Shown: positions 54,910-62,277, numbered from the stretch's first letter. The stretch: 64,000 bases of DNA from an uncultured Lachnospiraceae bacterium (GCA_946405625.1 CAMJHQ010000019.1:1-64000), one strand, 5' to 3'. The notes: a model not told the origin generated them from the sequence alone. Program-made: numbers and translations.

Positions 54910-56394
54910 TTATTCCTCCTTTACTGCCTCTCTAAGTTTCTTCAGAACCTTAACCATTGCAAATGTGTCCAAACCACAATACTTGAGTAGATTCTTTCTT
55001 GTAATTTCTACCTCTTCAGGTGACATCTTTTGCATATTTACAAATGCAGACATTGCCTCCCCACCATGATGTATCCCTTCCAGGTTATGATAATCAAGTT
55101 CCGGATCATCAGGGAATAGTGCCGGAAGTACATATTTAATGGAATAACTTCCCTTCATAGCTTCGCTATAGTAATACTGATTTGAAAAAGGAATCATCAA
55201 ATCATGTATGTTTTCTCTGATATTAAGCAAATGATCAGACAAATCATCATATAATTCTGCGAGACTTCTTATAACACTTTTTTCAAACCCCATATTAAAA
55301 GCTAAAACGCATGTATTTTCGGGGATATCTTTTACTAAGCTCTCAGCTAATAATCTGCGAGGATCAGTTCCTGCTTCGGCTAAAAATTCTAAATGTTCGA
55401 GTGTTCCATCTTCCTTTTCAACATGTATTGAATATTGAAATGGTACCTTGGCATAAGGATGCATATTGTCAAAATCCGGAATGACTGGCGAATATGTTTC
55501 AAAATCCAGATGATAGAGCGGATAAGATAGTGTATCCAGGAAATCATTAATTTTCTCTTTTTCTATATGATCCGGTTTATGATAATAAGCTGTATCAACC
55601 TGCCTCATCTGTTTATCAGCCAGCTTAGGGTGCTCTCTTATGATATCTTCAAAACTTATTATTCCTTCCCTATATATTTTATATTTCTGACTTATTTTCA
55701 GATTCTTTATATCAAATACAGATTCATCAGGAAGGCTTCGTCTGCAATATTTGTAATATGCACATTTCTCCGGTTTATCGCAGCATATATCAATATCTTT
55801 TTCCGGTTCTTCTTCAAACTGAAGATACTCTCTTATCTCAAGTATCTTCTGCTCTACAAAGTTCTGCTTTTCTTTAACTGTATCTGTACAGTTTTCCATG
55901 ACAAATAAGCCCTGCAGGTCGATATCACCCTGTCGGACATATTGGTTATTTATATGCATAATGTAAACTTTATTTACTGGAATTCCTGATTTGAAAAGAA
56001 CGTAATACTGATAGCTTACGTCATAGATATGTTCTTCCTTAACCTCTGTAGAGCTTTTTACTTCGATCAGATCATAGCCTGACTCAGTCTTGCGAAGAAT
56101 GTCAACAGAACAAAAGCAGCCATCATAAAGAAAGCTTGCTTCTGCTATACATTTTGAACCATCTTCAAGAAGCCGTACGGTTTCATCTACCATAGCTTCT
56201 TTACTTGGATGAAATTGTACAAGCGAATACTCTCCGAAATATCCCCTTGCCAGCTCGCCGACCATTATACCGACTTCTATAACATCAGTTAAATCTTCAT
56301 TAGATGCCATCTCCGGTTTATGCTCGTCCAACCAAAGAATCTTCGGACATCTTACACCCTTGCAATACCTTGATTTGCTAAGTTCACCCCTCAT
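54910..56394 (-). CDS. Cas4/RecB-like nuclease fused to DEDD exonuclease domain (DUF2779, TM0106-like)
   Basis: A 494-residue two-nuclease protein. Residues ~80-225 form a PD-(D/E)XK domain with Asp98 in CSVDILR and E-x-K in LIEVKSS (111-113), ringed by cysteines (C11/C16 and C204, C211, C217) that fit a Cas4-type iron-sulfur site. Residues ~290-494 form a DUF2779 exonuclease-like domain with HLDFET (Asp297, Glu299), AFNMGFEKSV and YCGLDTFA, a DEDDy-like pattern. No Cas1/Cas2 or CRISPR array is present, so it is not an adaptation gene here. It heads the unit with the WYL gene. Confidence 0.85.
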   Translation of the reverse strand: MRGELSKSRYCKGVRCPKILWLDEHKPEMASNEDLTDVIEVGIMVGELARGYFGEYSLVQFHPSKEAMVDETVRLLEDGSKCIAEASFLYDGCFCSVDILRKTESGYDLIEVKSSTEVKEEHIYDVSYQYYVLFKSGIPVNKVYIMHINNQYVRQGDIDLQGLFVMENCTDTVKEKQNFVEQKILEIREYLQFEEEPEKDIDICCDKPEKCAYYKYCRRSLPDESVFDIKNLKISQKYKIYREGIISFEDIIREHPKLADKQMRQVDTAYYHKPDHIEKEKINDFLDTLSYPLYHLDFETYSPVIPDFDNMHPYAKVPFQYSIHVEKEDGTLEHLEFLAEAGTDPRRLLAESLVKDIPENTCVLAFNMGFEKSVIRSLAELYDDLSDHLLNIRENIHDLMIPFSNQYYYSEAMKGSYSIKYVLPALFPDDPELDYHNLEGIHHGGEAMSAFVNMQKMSPEEVEITRKNLLKYCGLDTFAMVKVLKKLREAVKEE

Positions 56395-56440
56395 ATGCTT
56401 ACCTCCAAAATAAGAAAAGAATATGCACCCCTACACATTC

Positions 56441-56475
56441 ATTATATTGGATAGCATGTACCTTTTTTAGCACAT
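56441..56475 (-). promoter_or_regulatory. Island operator-promoter 5
   Basis: Dyad ATGTGCTAAAAAAGGTACAT (56475-56456, - strand) with TATAAT 9 nt later. It drives the nuclease-WYL pair, so the regulator gene is part of the regulon. Confidence 0.8.
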
Positions 56476-56502
56476 ATATATTATATCAAGATGCGGATGT
56501 GA

Positions 56503-57264
56503 TTACAAACAATCAATAAAATGCTTCGTTGTTTTAAAATATTCTAATGAACCGCAGACAATATTTCCGCAATTATGATCTTCTATTTCTATATTTACAT
56601 TATAAACATCTCTAAGATAAGAATCTTCTTCATAAAAATCCTCATTATACATCATGATGCTGTAATCTACCATCCGAGTTGATTCCTGTATTTCTGATAA
56701 AACCAATACATTCACATTTTTCATTTCGGCAATTTTATTAAGTGCATCTAGAATCTCTATATATTCCTTTTCGTTCATATCCGAATGGCCAATCTTATCA
56801 ATGATTATCAACTGAGGCTCCTGTTCGAGATCATCAAATAATTTTAATATTTCATCCATATTAGGTATATTCTGGTGATGTATATAAACTGGGGATTCCC
56901 TAAAACATTGAAGTATTTCCTCATATTCACTGTTTTCTATTTCACAGGTTAGTGGATCTATTCCTTCGATACAGATGTGATAAATAATATCGAGTATTAC
57001 AGCAAAAGGTTTTTTATAGAAGGATATGTATAAAACCGGTATTTTATTATTGATAGCATTATAAATCAGCGTATCAAAAGCGAACGTTCTGATTCCTATT
57101 CCACCATCTGATGAAATAAGAATCAGCTCGCCTTTCCTGAATCCACCGTAACGTTCATCTATCAATTTATAACCAGTCTTTATCATGTCGCACTCATCAT
57201 ATATTATGCTCCGTGCTTTGCTGATTTCTTTATCAAACTTACGTCGTAGAATACTCTTATCCAC
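56503..57264 (-). CDS. DnaB/KaiC-like protein with degenerate Walker A
   Basis: A 253-residue RecA-fold protein resembling the C-terminal domain of replicative DnaB helicase: TGYKLIDERYGGFRKGELILI opens the domain. Where DnaB has G-K-T the loop reads SSDGGIGIRTFAFDTLIYNA (Lys to Arg with an extra residue). Walker B is PQLIIIDKIGHSD. A DnaB-like ENVLVLSEIQ-type strand (NVLVLSEIQES) follows. It is too short for a helicase and probably a regulator or adaptor. The start is GTG and overlaps the AAA gene by 8 nt, so the two are coupled. Confidence 0.7.
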   Translation of the reverse strand: MDKSILRRKFDKEISKARSIIYDECDMIKTGYKLIDERYGGFRKGELILISSDGGIGIRTFAFDTLIYNAINNKIPVLYISFYKKPFAVILDIIYHICIEGIDPLTCEIENSEYEEILQCFRESPVYIHHQNIPNMDEILKLFDDLEQEPQLIIIDKIGHSDMNEKEYIEILDALNKIAEMKNVNVLVLSEIQESTRMVDYSIMMYNEDFYEEDSYLRDVYNVNIEIEDHNCGNIVCGSLEYFKTTKHFIDCL

Positions 57265-59263
57265 AGAATCCCATCCTCACTATATTGTTTGCTTTCTTCT
57301 TCGGAAGTTCTATATCTTCTGCAGTAAATGTCAGGATATCTTCTCTTGTAATATTATCGATTTCTTTTGTAAGTAGCCTGCTGGACTGAGCCATTCTTGC
57401 CCTTTCTATGACATTACGCACATATCGACCATTACCAAAATCAGGTTCATTAATAGCAATGGAAAAACATTCCCTGAGACGGTCTATTGCATCCTCAGTA
57501 AAATGCATTCCTTTTTTATCTGCAATAACTTCAGCAATCTTGCAAAGCTCTTCAACATCATAGTCTTCAAATGATACCTGAAAAGCAATTCTGGAACGAA
57601 GTCCGGGATTCTTATCAAGGAATGCTTCCATCTTGTCAGGATATCCTGCAAAGATTACAATTACCTCATCCCTTCGATTCTCCATTTCCTGAACGATAGT
57701 ATTAATTGCTTCATCACCATATAATCCATCTCTGTCATCCACAAGAGAATATGCTTCATCTATAAAGAGAACTCCACCTTTTGCATCTTCAAATCTTGCC
57801 TTAACTGTCGGAGCTGTCCATCCCACATATTTTCCAACCAGATCCTGACGACCAACCTCCACAAGCTTTCCTGTAGATAAAACGCCATTATCTTTCATAA
57901 TATCTGTAAATAGTCTTGCTACCGTAGTCTTTGCCGTTCCAGGATTTCCAGTAAAGACCATATGCATAGATGGAGCATCCTGGTTAATTCCCTTATCCCT
58001 AAAAAGCTTTTGTGCCTTGTAATAGTCCAGAGCCTGATTGATAACTTTCTTTGCTTCAGTAAGTCCAATCATTTTCTCCAGATCATCATATGCAGAACCC
58101 TTAGGTGACTCATCTACTTTTTTCTTTGTCACAGATTCAATACATTGATACAGTGGATATATCGATCTTTTTAGTTTACCCCTAAACCATTCATGAAAAT
58201 CAGTATCCAGATCTCTTAACAGATAACTGCTGTCCGGTTTTATCTGGCCCAGAAGTTGCTTATCAGGTCTCACATGATAAGCCTTTGCCTTTGTTGATAA
58301 TACCTTTTTTGCATCTTCAGCTGAGATAAACTCTTCTTTAAGCTCTATAATACTAACATTTCCCAGATACTCAAAAAACCATCCCTTAATCTTTGTACAT
58401 TCCTTAGGAAAACAATAGATTGTAAGTACATCGTTGCTATACTTATTCATTAAGTTTGAAAGTTTCTCAATTGAATCTCGTACTCCGCTGGCTTTTGATC
58501 CTTCAACTTCTTCCTCACAACGAAATGTAATAACAATTGCCCCACCTGAGCTGGTCTTATATAAAGACTCTAACTCTTCCATCTCATTATTAAGTCTATA
58601 TCCCCTGTCAGCTTCAATTTCATACAAAGAAACTCTTTTGTTGCTTATCCTGTAATTATCATATAACGCCTGAAGAACTATTTTTGAAGTTGACTCTTTT
58701 ATATCATCATCATCGGATTCAATAATATAATGAACAGGATGCCCTGTTATTCTTTTTATATTCTTCCCACCATAGATACGATCTAATTCCGGTATAAGAG
58801 TATTACGTATATATAACTCTTCAGCCCTTTTATATATTGTTTGTTTTTCTGAATCGTCTAAAATTTCTTCTTTAAACAATCGGTTGTTTCGATAATTAAT
58901 AGAACTTAATCCTAATGAATTATATAGATTAATTTTACGTATAAAATTATTGTACTCCGATTCACCTATCATAAAGTCGATATCTCTAAATGTTATTTCT
59001 TCATACTGAATATTCGATAAAGAAATCCCCAATGATACAAGATATTTGTTCAGCTTTGCTTTTAAGCCATCTATACAATTAAGAAATGCACCTATCGTAA
59101 TTTCTTCAGCAGAAATCTCTTCTACGAAAAAGAATCCATCACTCCAAAAATCTTGATTTCTTGTTTTTGTTTGTATCTTTCTTTCTACTTTTCTATCAAC
59201 TTCCGAACATATCTGGATCGTATTTTTATCTTTGGGTTTCCCTTCTATTTTGATATAAAACAT
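57257..59263 (-). CDS. SpoVK/CbbX-type AAA ATPase with large N terminus
   Basis: A 668-residue protein. The C-terminal AAA+ domain (about 385-650) has Walker A FTGNPGTAKTTVARLF (439-446), VGRQDLVGKYVGWTAP pore-loop region, Walker B GGVLFIDEAYSL and the sensor/arginine segment NPGLRSRIAFQ. This is the CbxX/CfqX family of hexameric remodelers. Residues ~150-330 (TGHPVHYIIESDDDDIKES..., SGGAIVITFRCEEEV) look like a second, degenerate AAA module. The first 140 residues are unrecognised. It is coupled to the DnaB-like gene and is first in its unit. Confidence 0.88.
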   Translation of the reverse strand: MFYIKIEGKPKDKNTIQICSEVDRKVERKIQTKTRNQDFWSDGFFFVEEISAEEITIGAFLNCIDGLKAKLNKYLVSLGISLSNIQYEEITFRDIDFMIGESEYNNFIRKINLYNSLGLSSINYRNNRLFKEEILDDSEKQTIYKRAEELYIRNTLIPELDRIYGGKNIKRITGHPVHYIIESDDDDIKESTSKIVLQALYDNYRISNKRVSLYEIEADRGYRLNNEMEELESLYKTSSGGAIVITFRCEEEVEGSKASGVRDSIEKLSNLMNKYSNDVLTIYCFPKECTKIKGWFFEYLGNVSIIELKEEFISAEDAKKVLSTKAKAYHVRPDKQLLGQIKPDSSYLLRDLDTDFHEWFRGKLKRSIYPLYQCIESVTKKKVDESPKGSAYDDLEKMIGLTEAKKVINQALDYYKAQKLFRDKGINQDAPSMHMVFTGNPGTAKTTVARLFTDIMKDNGVLSTGKLVEVGRQDLVGKYVGWTAPTVKARFEDAKGGVLFIDEAYSLVDDRDGLYGDEAINTIVQEMENRRDEVIVIFAGYPDKMEAFLDKNPGLRSRIAFQVSFEDYDVEELCKIAEVIADKKGMHFTEDAIDRLRECFSIAINEPDFGNGRYVRNVIERARMAQSSRLLTKEIDNITREDILTFTAEDIELPKKKANNIVRMGFCG

Positions 59264-59312
59264 ATCCCCACCTCCATATAATATCCGTCAATCATTACAT
59301 CTTTATAAATAT

Positions 59313-59347
59313 ATAATATACGGATAGATGGGATGAAATTGTCTCAT
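59313..59347 (-). promoter_or_regulatory. Island operator-promoter 6
   Basis: Dyad ATGAGACAATTTCATCCCAT (59347-59328, - strand) with TATTAT 9 nt later. It precedes the AAA ATPase gene and overlaps the end of the RtcB gene. Confidence 0.8.
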
Positions 59348-60447
59348 CTATCTGATGCTTTAAAATTATATATTGGTTTAAGTACCTCTATTACATCTAC
59401 AGATTCATGTATCACATCAATGATGTTTTCCAATGATTTGTATGCCATAGGTGCTTCATCTATAGTTCTATTACTCACAGAGGTTGTATAAATCCCCTTC
59501 ATAGAATTTTGATACTCTTCTAATGTTAGCGCCTGCTTTGCTTCTTTTCTTGACATGATACGTCCGGCTCCATGTGGTGCAGAATAATTCCATTCAGGAT
59601 TACCTTTTCCTGTTGCGAGTACACTTCCATCTCTCATATTAATCGGAATTAATACCTTTTCGCCTTTATGTGCTGCAATAGCACCCTTACGGAGTATTCT
59701 CTCTTTCGTATCAATATAATTATGTATCGTATGAAATGATTCTCCTGCTGTAAAACCGGTTCTTTTCAATAATATTTCCGCTATCTTCTCTCGATTTTTC
59801 CTTGCAAAATGCTGACATATTTTTACATCATGCATATAGTCTTCTAAATAAGTTCCATAAAGCCAGCAGAGATCATCCGGAATATCATATTCTATATAAT
59901 TTCTATTTATTTCTATTGCAAGATTCTGATAATACTCTGCAACCTGCTTTCCAAGATTCCTGCTACCCGAGTGAATTACTAAGTAATTAGTTCCATCGGA
60001 TGACTGATCTATTTCAATAAAATGATTTCCGCCACCTAATGTCCCTATAGATCTTTCGATTTTTCTTGAATCATTCAATTCTACAAAACATCTCAGTTCC
60101 GTTAAATCAAATCTTTCCTGTCTGCTATCCCAGATATTTCTTCCTGAAGGAATATAATGAGCCGCATTATCAAACTTTTCCAGATTTATAAGTTCTTTAC
60201 CTAAATCAACGGTATACATGCCGCATCCAATATCTACTCCTACTATATTAGGAACAACTTTATCTGTGATGGTCATCGTGGTTCCAATGGTACAACCTCT
60301 ACCATAATGAACATCCGGCATGATACGTACCTTAGAACCTTCCGTAAATTCATAATCACACATACGTCTTATTTGCTCTATTGCACTCTCATCACATACT
60401 GTCGCATAACATATCGCTGTACATTTTTCACCTTTTATCTCAAACAT
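59344..60447 (-). CDS. rtcB: RtcB-family RNA ligase
   Basis: A 367-residue GTP-dependent ligase that seals RNA 2',3'-cyclic phosphate (3'-P) ends to 5'-OH ends. The Mn-binding and guanylation residues are present: VDIGCGM (Asp72, Cys75), GGGNHFIEI (His142), HSGSRNLG and the guanylated His292 in APHGAGRIMSR. It is shorter than E. coli RtcB (408) but similar to the RtcB2-type bacterial proteins. No RtcA, RtcR or archease gene is near. Its start overlaps the HAD gene, indicating co-translation. It should repair RNAs cut by ribotoxins such as anticodon nucleases. Confidence 0.94.
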   Translation of the reverse strand: MFEIKGEKCTAICYATVCDESAIEQIRRMCDYEFTEGSKVRIMPDVHYGRGCTIGTTMTITDKVVPNIVGVDIGCGMYTVDLGKELINLEKFDNAAHYIPSGRNIWDSRQERFDLTELRCFVELNDSRKIERSIGTLGGGNHFIEIDQSSDGTNYLVIHSGSRNLGKQVAEYYQNLAIEINRNYIEYDIPDDLCWLYGTYLEDYMHDVKICQHFARKNREKIAEILLKRTGFTAGESFHTIHNYIDTKERILRKGAIAAHKGEKVLIPINMRDGSVLATGKGNPEWNYSAPHGAGRIMSRKEAKQALTLEEYQNSMKGIYTTSVSNRTIDEAPMAYKSLENIIDVIHESVDVIEVLKPIYNFKASDR

Positions 60448-60937
60448 TGTTATCCTTCCTTTCCGTATTCAATATATTAATTGCCTTCTCTACATCGGAA
60501 TCTGATAATCCAATTCTGTAATCTGTCAATACCAGATTCTTCCTGATTTCATCATCAAAATCTGTAAATGTATGATCATCTATAACAACATACGCTTCTA
60601 CATTCTGAACCCTTTCAAGAAATTTATGGATTCCCTTTCCCCTATCTTCAAAATATGTATCGTACACATGATCATCATAGGTTTTAGAAGTTATTTTAAG
60701 ACCATGCTTTTTTAACTTACGATTCAGGTATTTAGCATCCTCAGAACAGCAGAAATCAAATTCCTCCCATCCAATCTTCCAATCACTTGTGAGAATAATC
60801 CTGGTATCAGTCTCTTCAACAATTTGTGCCAGCTTAGTTACCAGCTTATCGTCAATCCCCATACATCCACTTGGAGCAGAAGCTTTGGTATTTTCATAAT
60901 TCAAAACTCCATCAATATCTAAAAATATAAGTTTCAT
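60440..60937 (-). CDS. HAD-family phosphatase, RNA-repair-associated type
   Basis: About 165 residues. The HAD motif I is FLDIDGVLN (D-x-D), motif II is the Thr-Ser in IILTSDWK, and motif IV lies in VVIDDHTFTDFDDE. It resembles the HAD domain found in Swiss-army-knife RNA-repair proteins, which would remove 3' phosphates or process ends before ligation. That role is inferred from family resemblance and the overlap with rtcB. ATG 60937 has AGGGTGAG upstream; GTG 60946 is also in frame. First gene of its unit. Confidence 0.8.
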   Translation of the reverse strand: MKLIFLDIDGVLNYENTKASAPSGCMGIDDKLVTKLAQIVEETDTRIILTSDWKIGWEEFDFCCSEDAKYLNRKLKKHGLKITSKTYDDHVYDTYFEDRGKGIHKFLERVQNVEAYVVIDDHTFTDFDDEIRKNLVLTDYRIGLSDSDVEKAINILNTERKDNNV

Positions 60938-60996
60938 ATCACTCACCCTATCACTGAATACACATACTATTTGTTTTACACATAAACTCTGATATC

Positions 60997-61031
60997 AGCA
61001 TACACGTATCGATGTGACATTTTTGGAACAT
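60997..61031 (-). promoter_or_regulatory. Island operator-promoter 7
   Basis: Dyad ATGTTCCAAAAATGTCACAT (61031-61012, - strand) with the weaker -10 TATGCT 9 nt later. It lies immediately after the terminator of the structured element and before the HAD-rtcB pair. Confidence 0.78.
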
Positions 61032-61058
61032 AAAAAAAGGACATCAATAGTGATGTCC
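61032..61058 (-). terminator. Terminator after structured element copy 2
   Basis: GGACATCA / TGATGTCC (61039-61058) with a 4-nt loop is followed on the - strand by seven T. It isolates the operator-7 promoter from the upstream toxin region. Confidence 0.9.
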
Positions 61059-61063
61059 AAAAA

Positions 61064-61162
61064 CAGGCAAGCAACGGATTTATGTAAAAAGTGCAAATTC
61101 AGCTCTGCTTCATCAGCACTGTTTTCATAAATCCTGCTTCTTGGGGATACCCCAATCCCCAT
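61064..61162 (-). ncRNA. Structured element, copy 2
   Basis: About 99 nt, aligning throughout with 42730-42830. Hairpin 1 is TTGGGG-TAT-CCCCAA. Stem 2 is GGATTTATG/CATAAATCC (perfect 9 bp) with inner GTGC/GCAC. GAAGCA is in the loop, and there is a CAAG...CTTG outer pair. Together with the terminator just downstream it looks like a discrete ~130-nt transcript, or the trailer of the toxin mRNA beyond that gene's own terminator at 61163-61190. Confidence 0.6.
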
Positions 61163-61190
61163 AAAAAAAGATCTATCATTACGATAGATC
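61163..61190 (-). terminator. Terminator after zeta toxin gene
   Basis: GATCTATC / GATAGATC around ATTAC (61170-61190) with seven T on the - strand, directly before structured element copy 2. Confidence 0.88.
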
Positions 61191-61200
61191 CTTTAGTCAT

Positions 61201-61785
61201 TTAATTAATATATGAATTTACACCAGTAAGTTTTACAATATCTTCATCACTCCAAAATTCATTACTCCATTTGAAGAAAACGTCCTTTCGTTTTTTGAAT
61301 ATTCTAAAAGGATCTTCCGTGTTGTCATAAATATGTAAAATATCGCAGACTTCAACAAGTTGCGGAATTAATTTTAATGCCTTTTCATATCTGCTGCGAA
61401 TCTTATCTTCTGGAACCCCATGACCGCCTAGAGCTTTTCTGGCATTAACTCGGGCTACGTTTATATCTGCAGTAGATGTGATTACGTAAATACCTCTAAT
61501 AAAATACCCTTGATTTTTAGCTTTAATTAGCAATTTAAGATTTCTATCGGTAGATAATACAGTCTCGAAAGTAAAATCTTTCTTTGCATGAACAAAGTTT
61601 TCTCTTAATTCTTCTGCCTTTAAAGCAGCATCCATATCTGAACAAAGAGTTGTTGATTTTATATCATCTGCATTTATATATACTCCGACAGTTTTGGCCA
61701 TTTTGGTTATAGTGGTTTTTCCGCTTCCATTAGGACCTGCAAATACCATAATTTCGGGTAATATGATTTTATCATTCTCCGACAT
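61201..61785 (-). CDS. Zeta-type toxin, P-loop kinase
   Basis: About 194 residues of the zeta/COG4185 family. Walker A is FAGPNGSGKTTITKMA (residues ~15-30), then INADDIK, FTFETVLSTDRN and a basic segment ARVNARKALGGHGVPEDKI with a conserved Arg. Zeta toxins phosphorylate UDP-N-acetylglucosamine to poison wall synthesis; whether this branch does so is inferred. ATG 61785 is chosen for GGAGG 7 nt upstream. The gene overlaps its antitoxin by 14 nt. It is outside the operator regulon and likely stabilises the island. Confidence 0.85.
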   Translation of the reverse strand: MSENDKIILPEIMVFAGPNGSGKTTITKMAKTVGVYINADDIKSTTLCSDMDAALKAEELRENFVHAKKDFTFETVLSTDRNLKLLIKAKNQGYFIRGIYVITSTADINVARVNARKALGGHGVPEDKIRSRYEKALKLIPQLVEVCDILHIYDNTEDPFRIFKKRKDVFFKWSNEFWSDEDIVKLTGVNSYIN

Positions 61786-61966
61786 ACTCTTTCCTCCCAT
61801 CAGGATATTCCAAATATGCCCTCTTTGTGACTTTATCATATTTTGCAACAGGTAAACCTTTTATTTTTCTGATTTCGTTATCTATTCTAATAGATTCTTT
61901 AAATCTAACAGTTAATTCATCATCTGAAATACCACAAGTAGAATCTAATTCATTTGCGATGGTCAT
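61772..61966 (-). CDS. Antitoxin partner of the zeta toxin
   Basis: A 64-residue protein beginning MTIANELDSTCGISDDELTV, acidic at the start and basic in the middle (IRKIKGLPVAKYDKVTKRAY), ending in DGRKEYVGE. Such short proteins of the epsilon-like or zeta-antitoxin kind precede COG4185 kinases in many clostridia and neutralise them. ATG 61966 is preferred because AAGGGAG lies 9 nt upstream; the ATG 9 nt earlier touches the ribosome site. Overlap with the toxin gene supports the pairing. Confidence 0.75.
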   Translation of the reverse strand: MTIANELDSTCGISDDELTVRFKESIRIDNEIRKIKGLPVAKYDKVTKRAYLEYPDGRKEYVGE

Positions 61967-62046
61967 AGAAATCATCTCCCTTCGATTTTTATTTATTTTA
62001 TCAAATTAAAAAAGATATTTAAACATTTTAAATCAAATAAAAAAGA

Positions 62047-62090
62047 GAATCATATTATTGCTTCCCTTATGATTATGCTTTTTTATTGTA
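62047..62090. terminator. Bidirectional terminator
   Basis: AATCATA (62049-) pairs with TATGATT around ~13 nt. T-rich tracts flank it on both strands (TTTTTTATT on +, TTTTTTATTT on -). Confidence 0.6.
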
Positions 62091-62155
62091 ACCCGGCCAT
62101 CAGGAGGAGCATCTCCTTTCTTAATCATGTATGAGGTGAATGAGTAACAATTCTT

Positions 62156-62175
62156 GTTACTTTTTTGTTACTTTT
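62156..62175 (+). repeat. GTTACTTTT repeats inside attR
   Basis: Two tandem copies of the word found three times beside attL (41190-41230). GTTACC-type variants at 62297 and 62307 lie just outside attR. Confidence 0.6.
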
Positions 62176-62233
62176 AGCTTTTTCGTTCTCGAAAACCCTT
62201 ATTTTATGGGCATCCGCGCTATCGTACAGTGGA

Positions 62234-62277
62234 TTCGACCCCCGCTGCCGGCACTCGGAAAGCCCGTAAAATCGGGC
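62234..62277. other. attR of the island, with displaced tRNA terminator
   Basis: The 22-bp copy of the tRNA 3' end (62234-62255) is followed by AGCCCG-TAAAAT-CGGGCTTTTTT (62261-62284), a hairpin with U tract. This is the expected original terminator of tRNA-Leu, now 21 kb away from the gene. The version at attL (41156-41171) has lost one side of the stem and the U tract. Confidence 0.85.

Larger units (their letters stand above)
61967..62233. other. Gene-free right end of the island
   Basis: It holds the AT-rich antitoxin promoter region (61967-62045), a bidirectional stem-loop terminator at 62047-62090, a small AGGAG/CTCCT hairpin (62103-62117), and two GTTACTTTT repeats (62156, 62167). No coding frame looks real. 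Confidence 0.6.
41127..62255. mobile_element. tRNA-Leu-integrated genomic island, about 21 kb
   Basis: Bounded by 22-bp perfect direct repeats of the tRNA 3' end, with a tyrosine integrase gene as the first gene inside attL reading toward the tRNA. Twenty or so cargo genes all lie on the - strand. There is no relaxase, type IV secretion, replication initiator, phage structural gene or recognisable excisionase. It is therefore a non-conjugative integrative element or satellite. Base composition is slightly more AT-rich than the core, and several genes lack recognisable families. Confidence 0.92.

Noticed and set aside
54910-56394. CRISPR-associated Cas4
   Set aside because: The domain is Cas4-like but is fused to DUF2779 and there is no Cas1, Cas2 or repeat array in the window.
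41127-62255. Prophage or conjugative element
   Set aside because: No capsid, portal, tail, terminase, lysis, relaxase, coupling-protein or replication genes are seen between the att sites.
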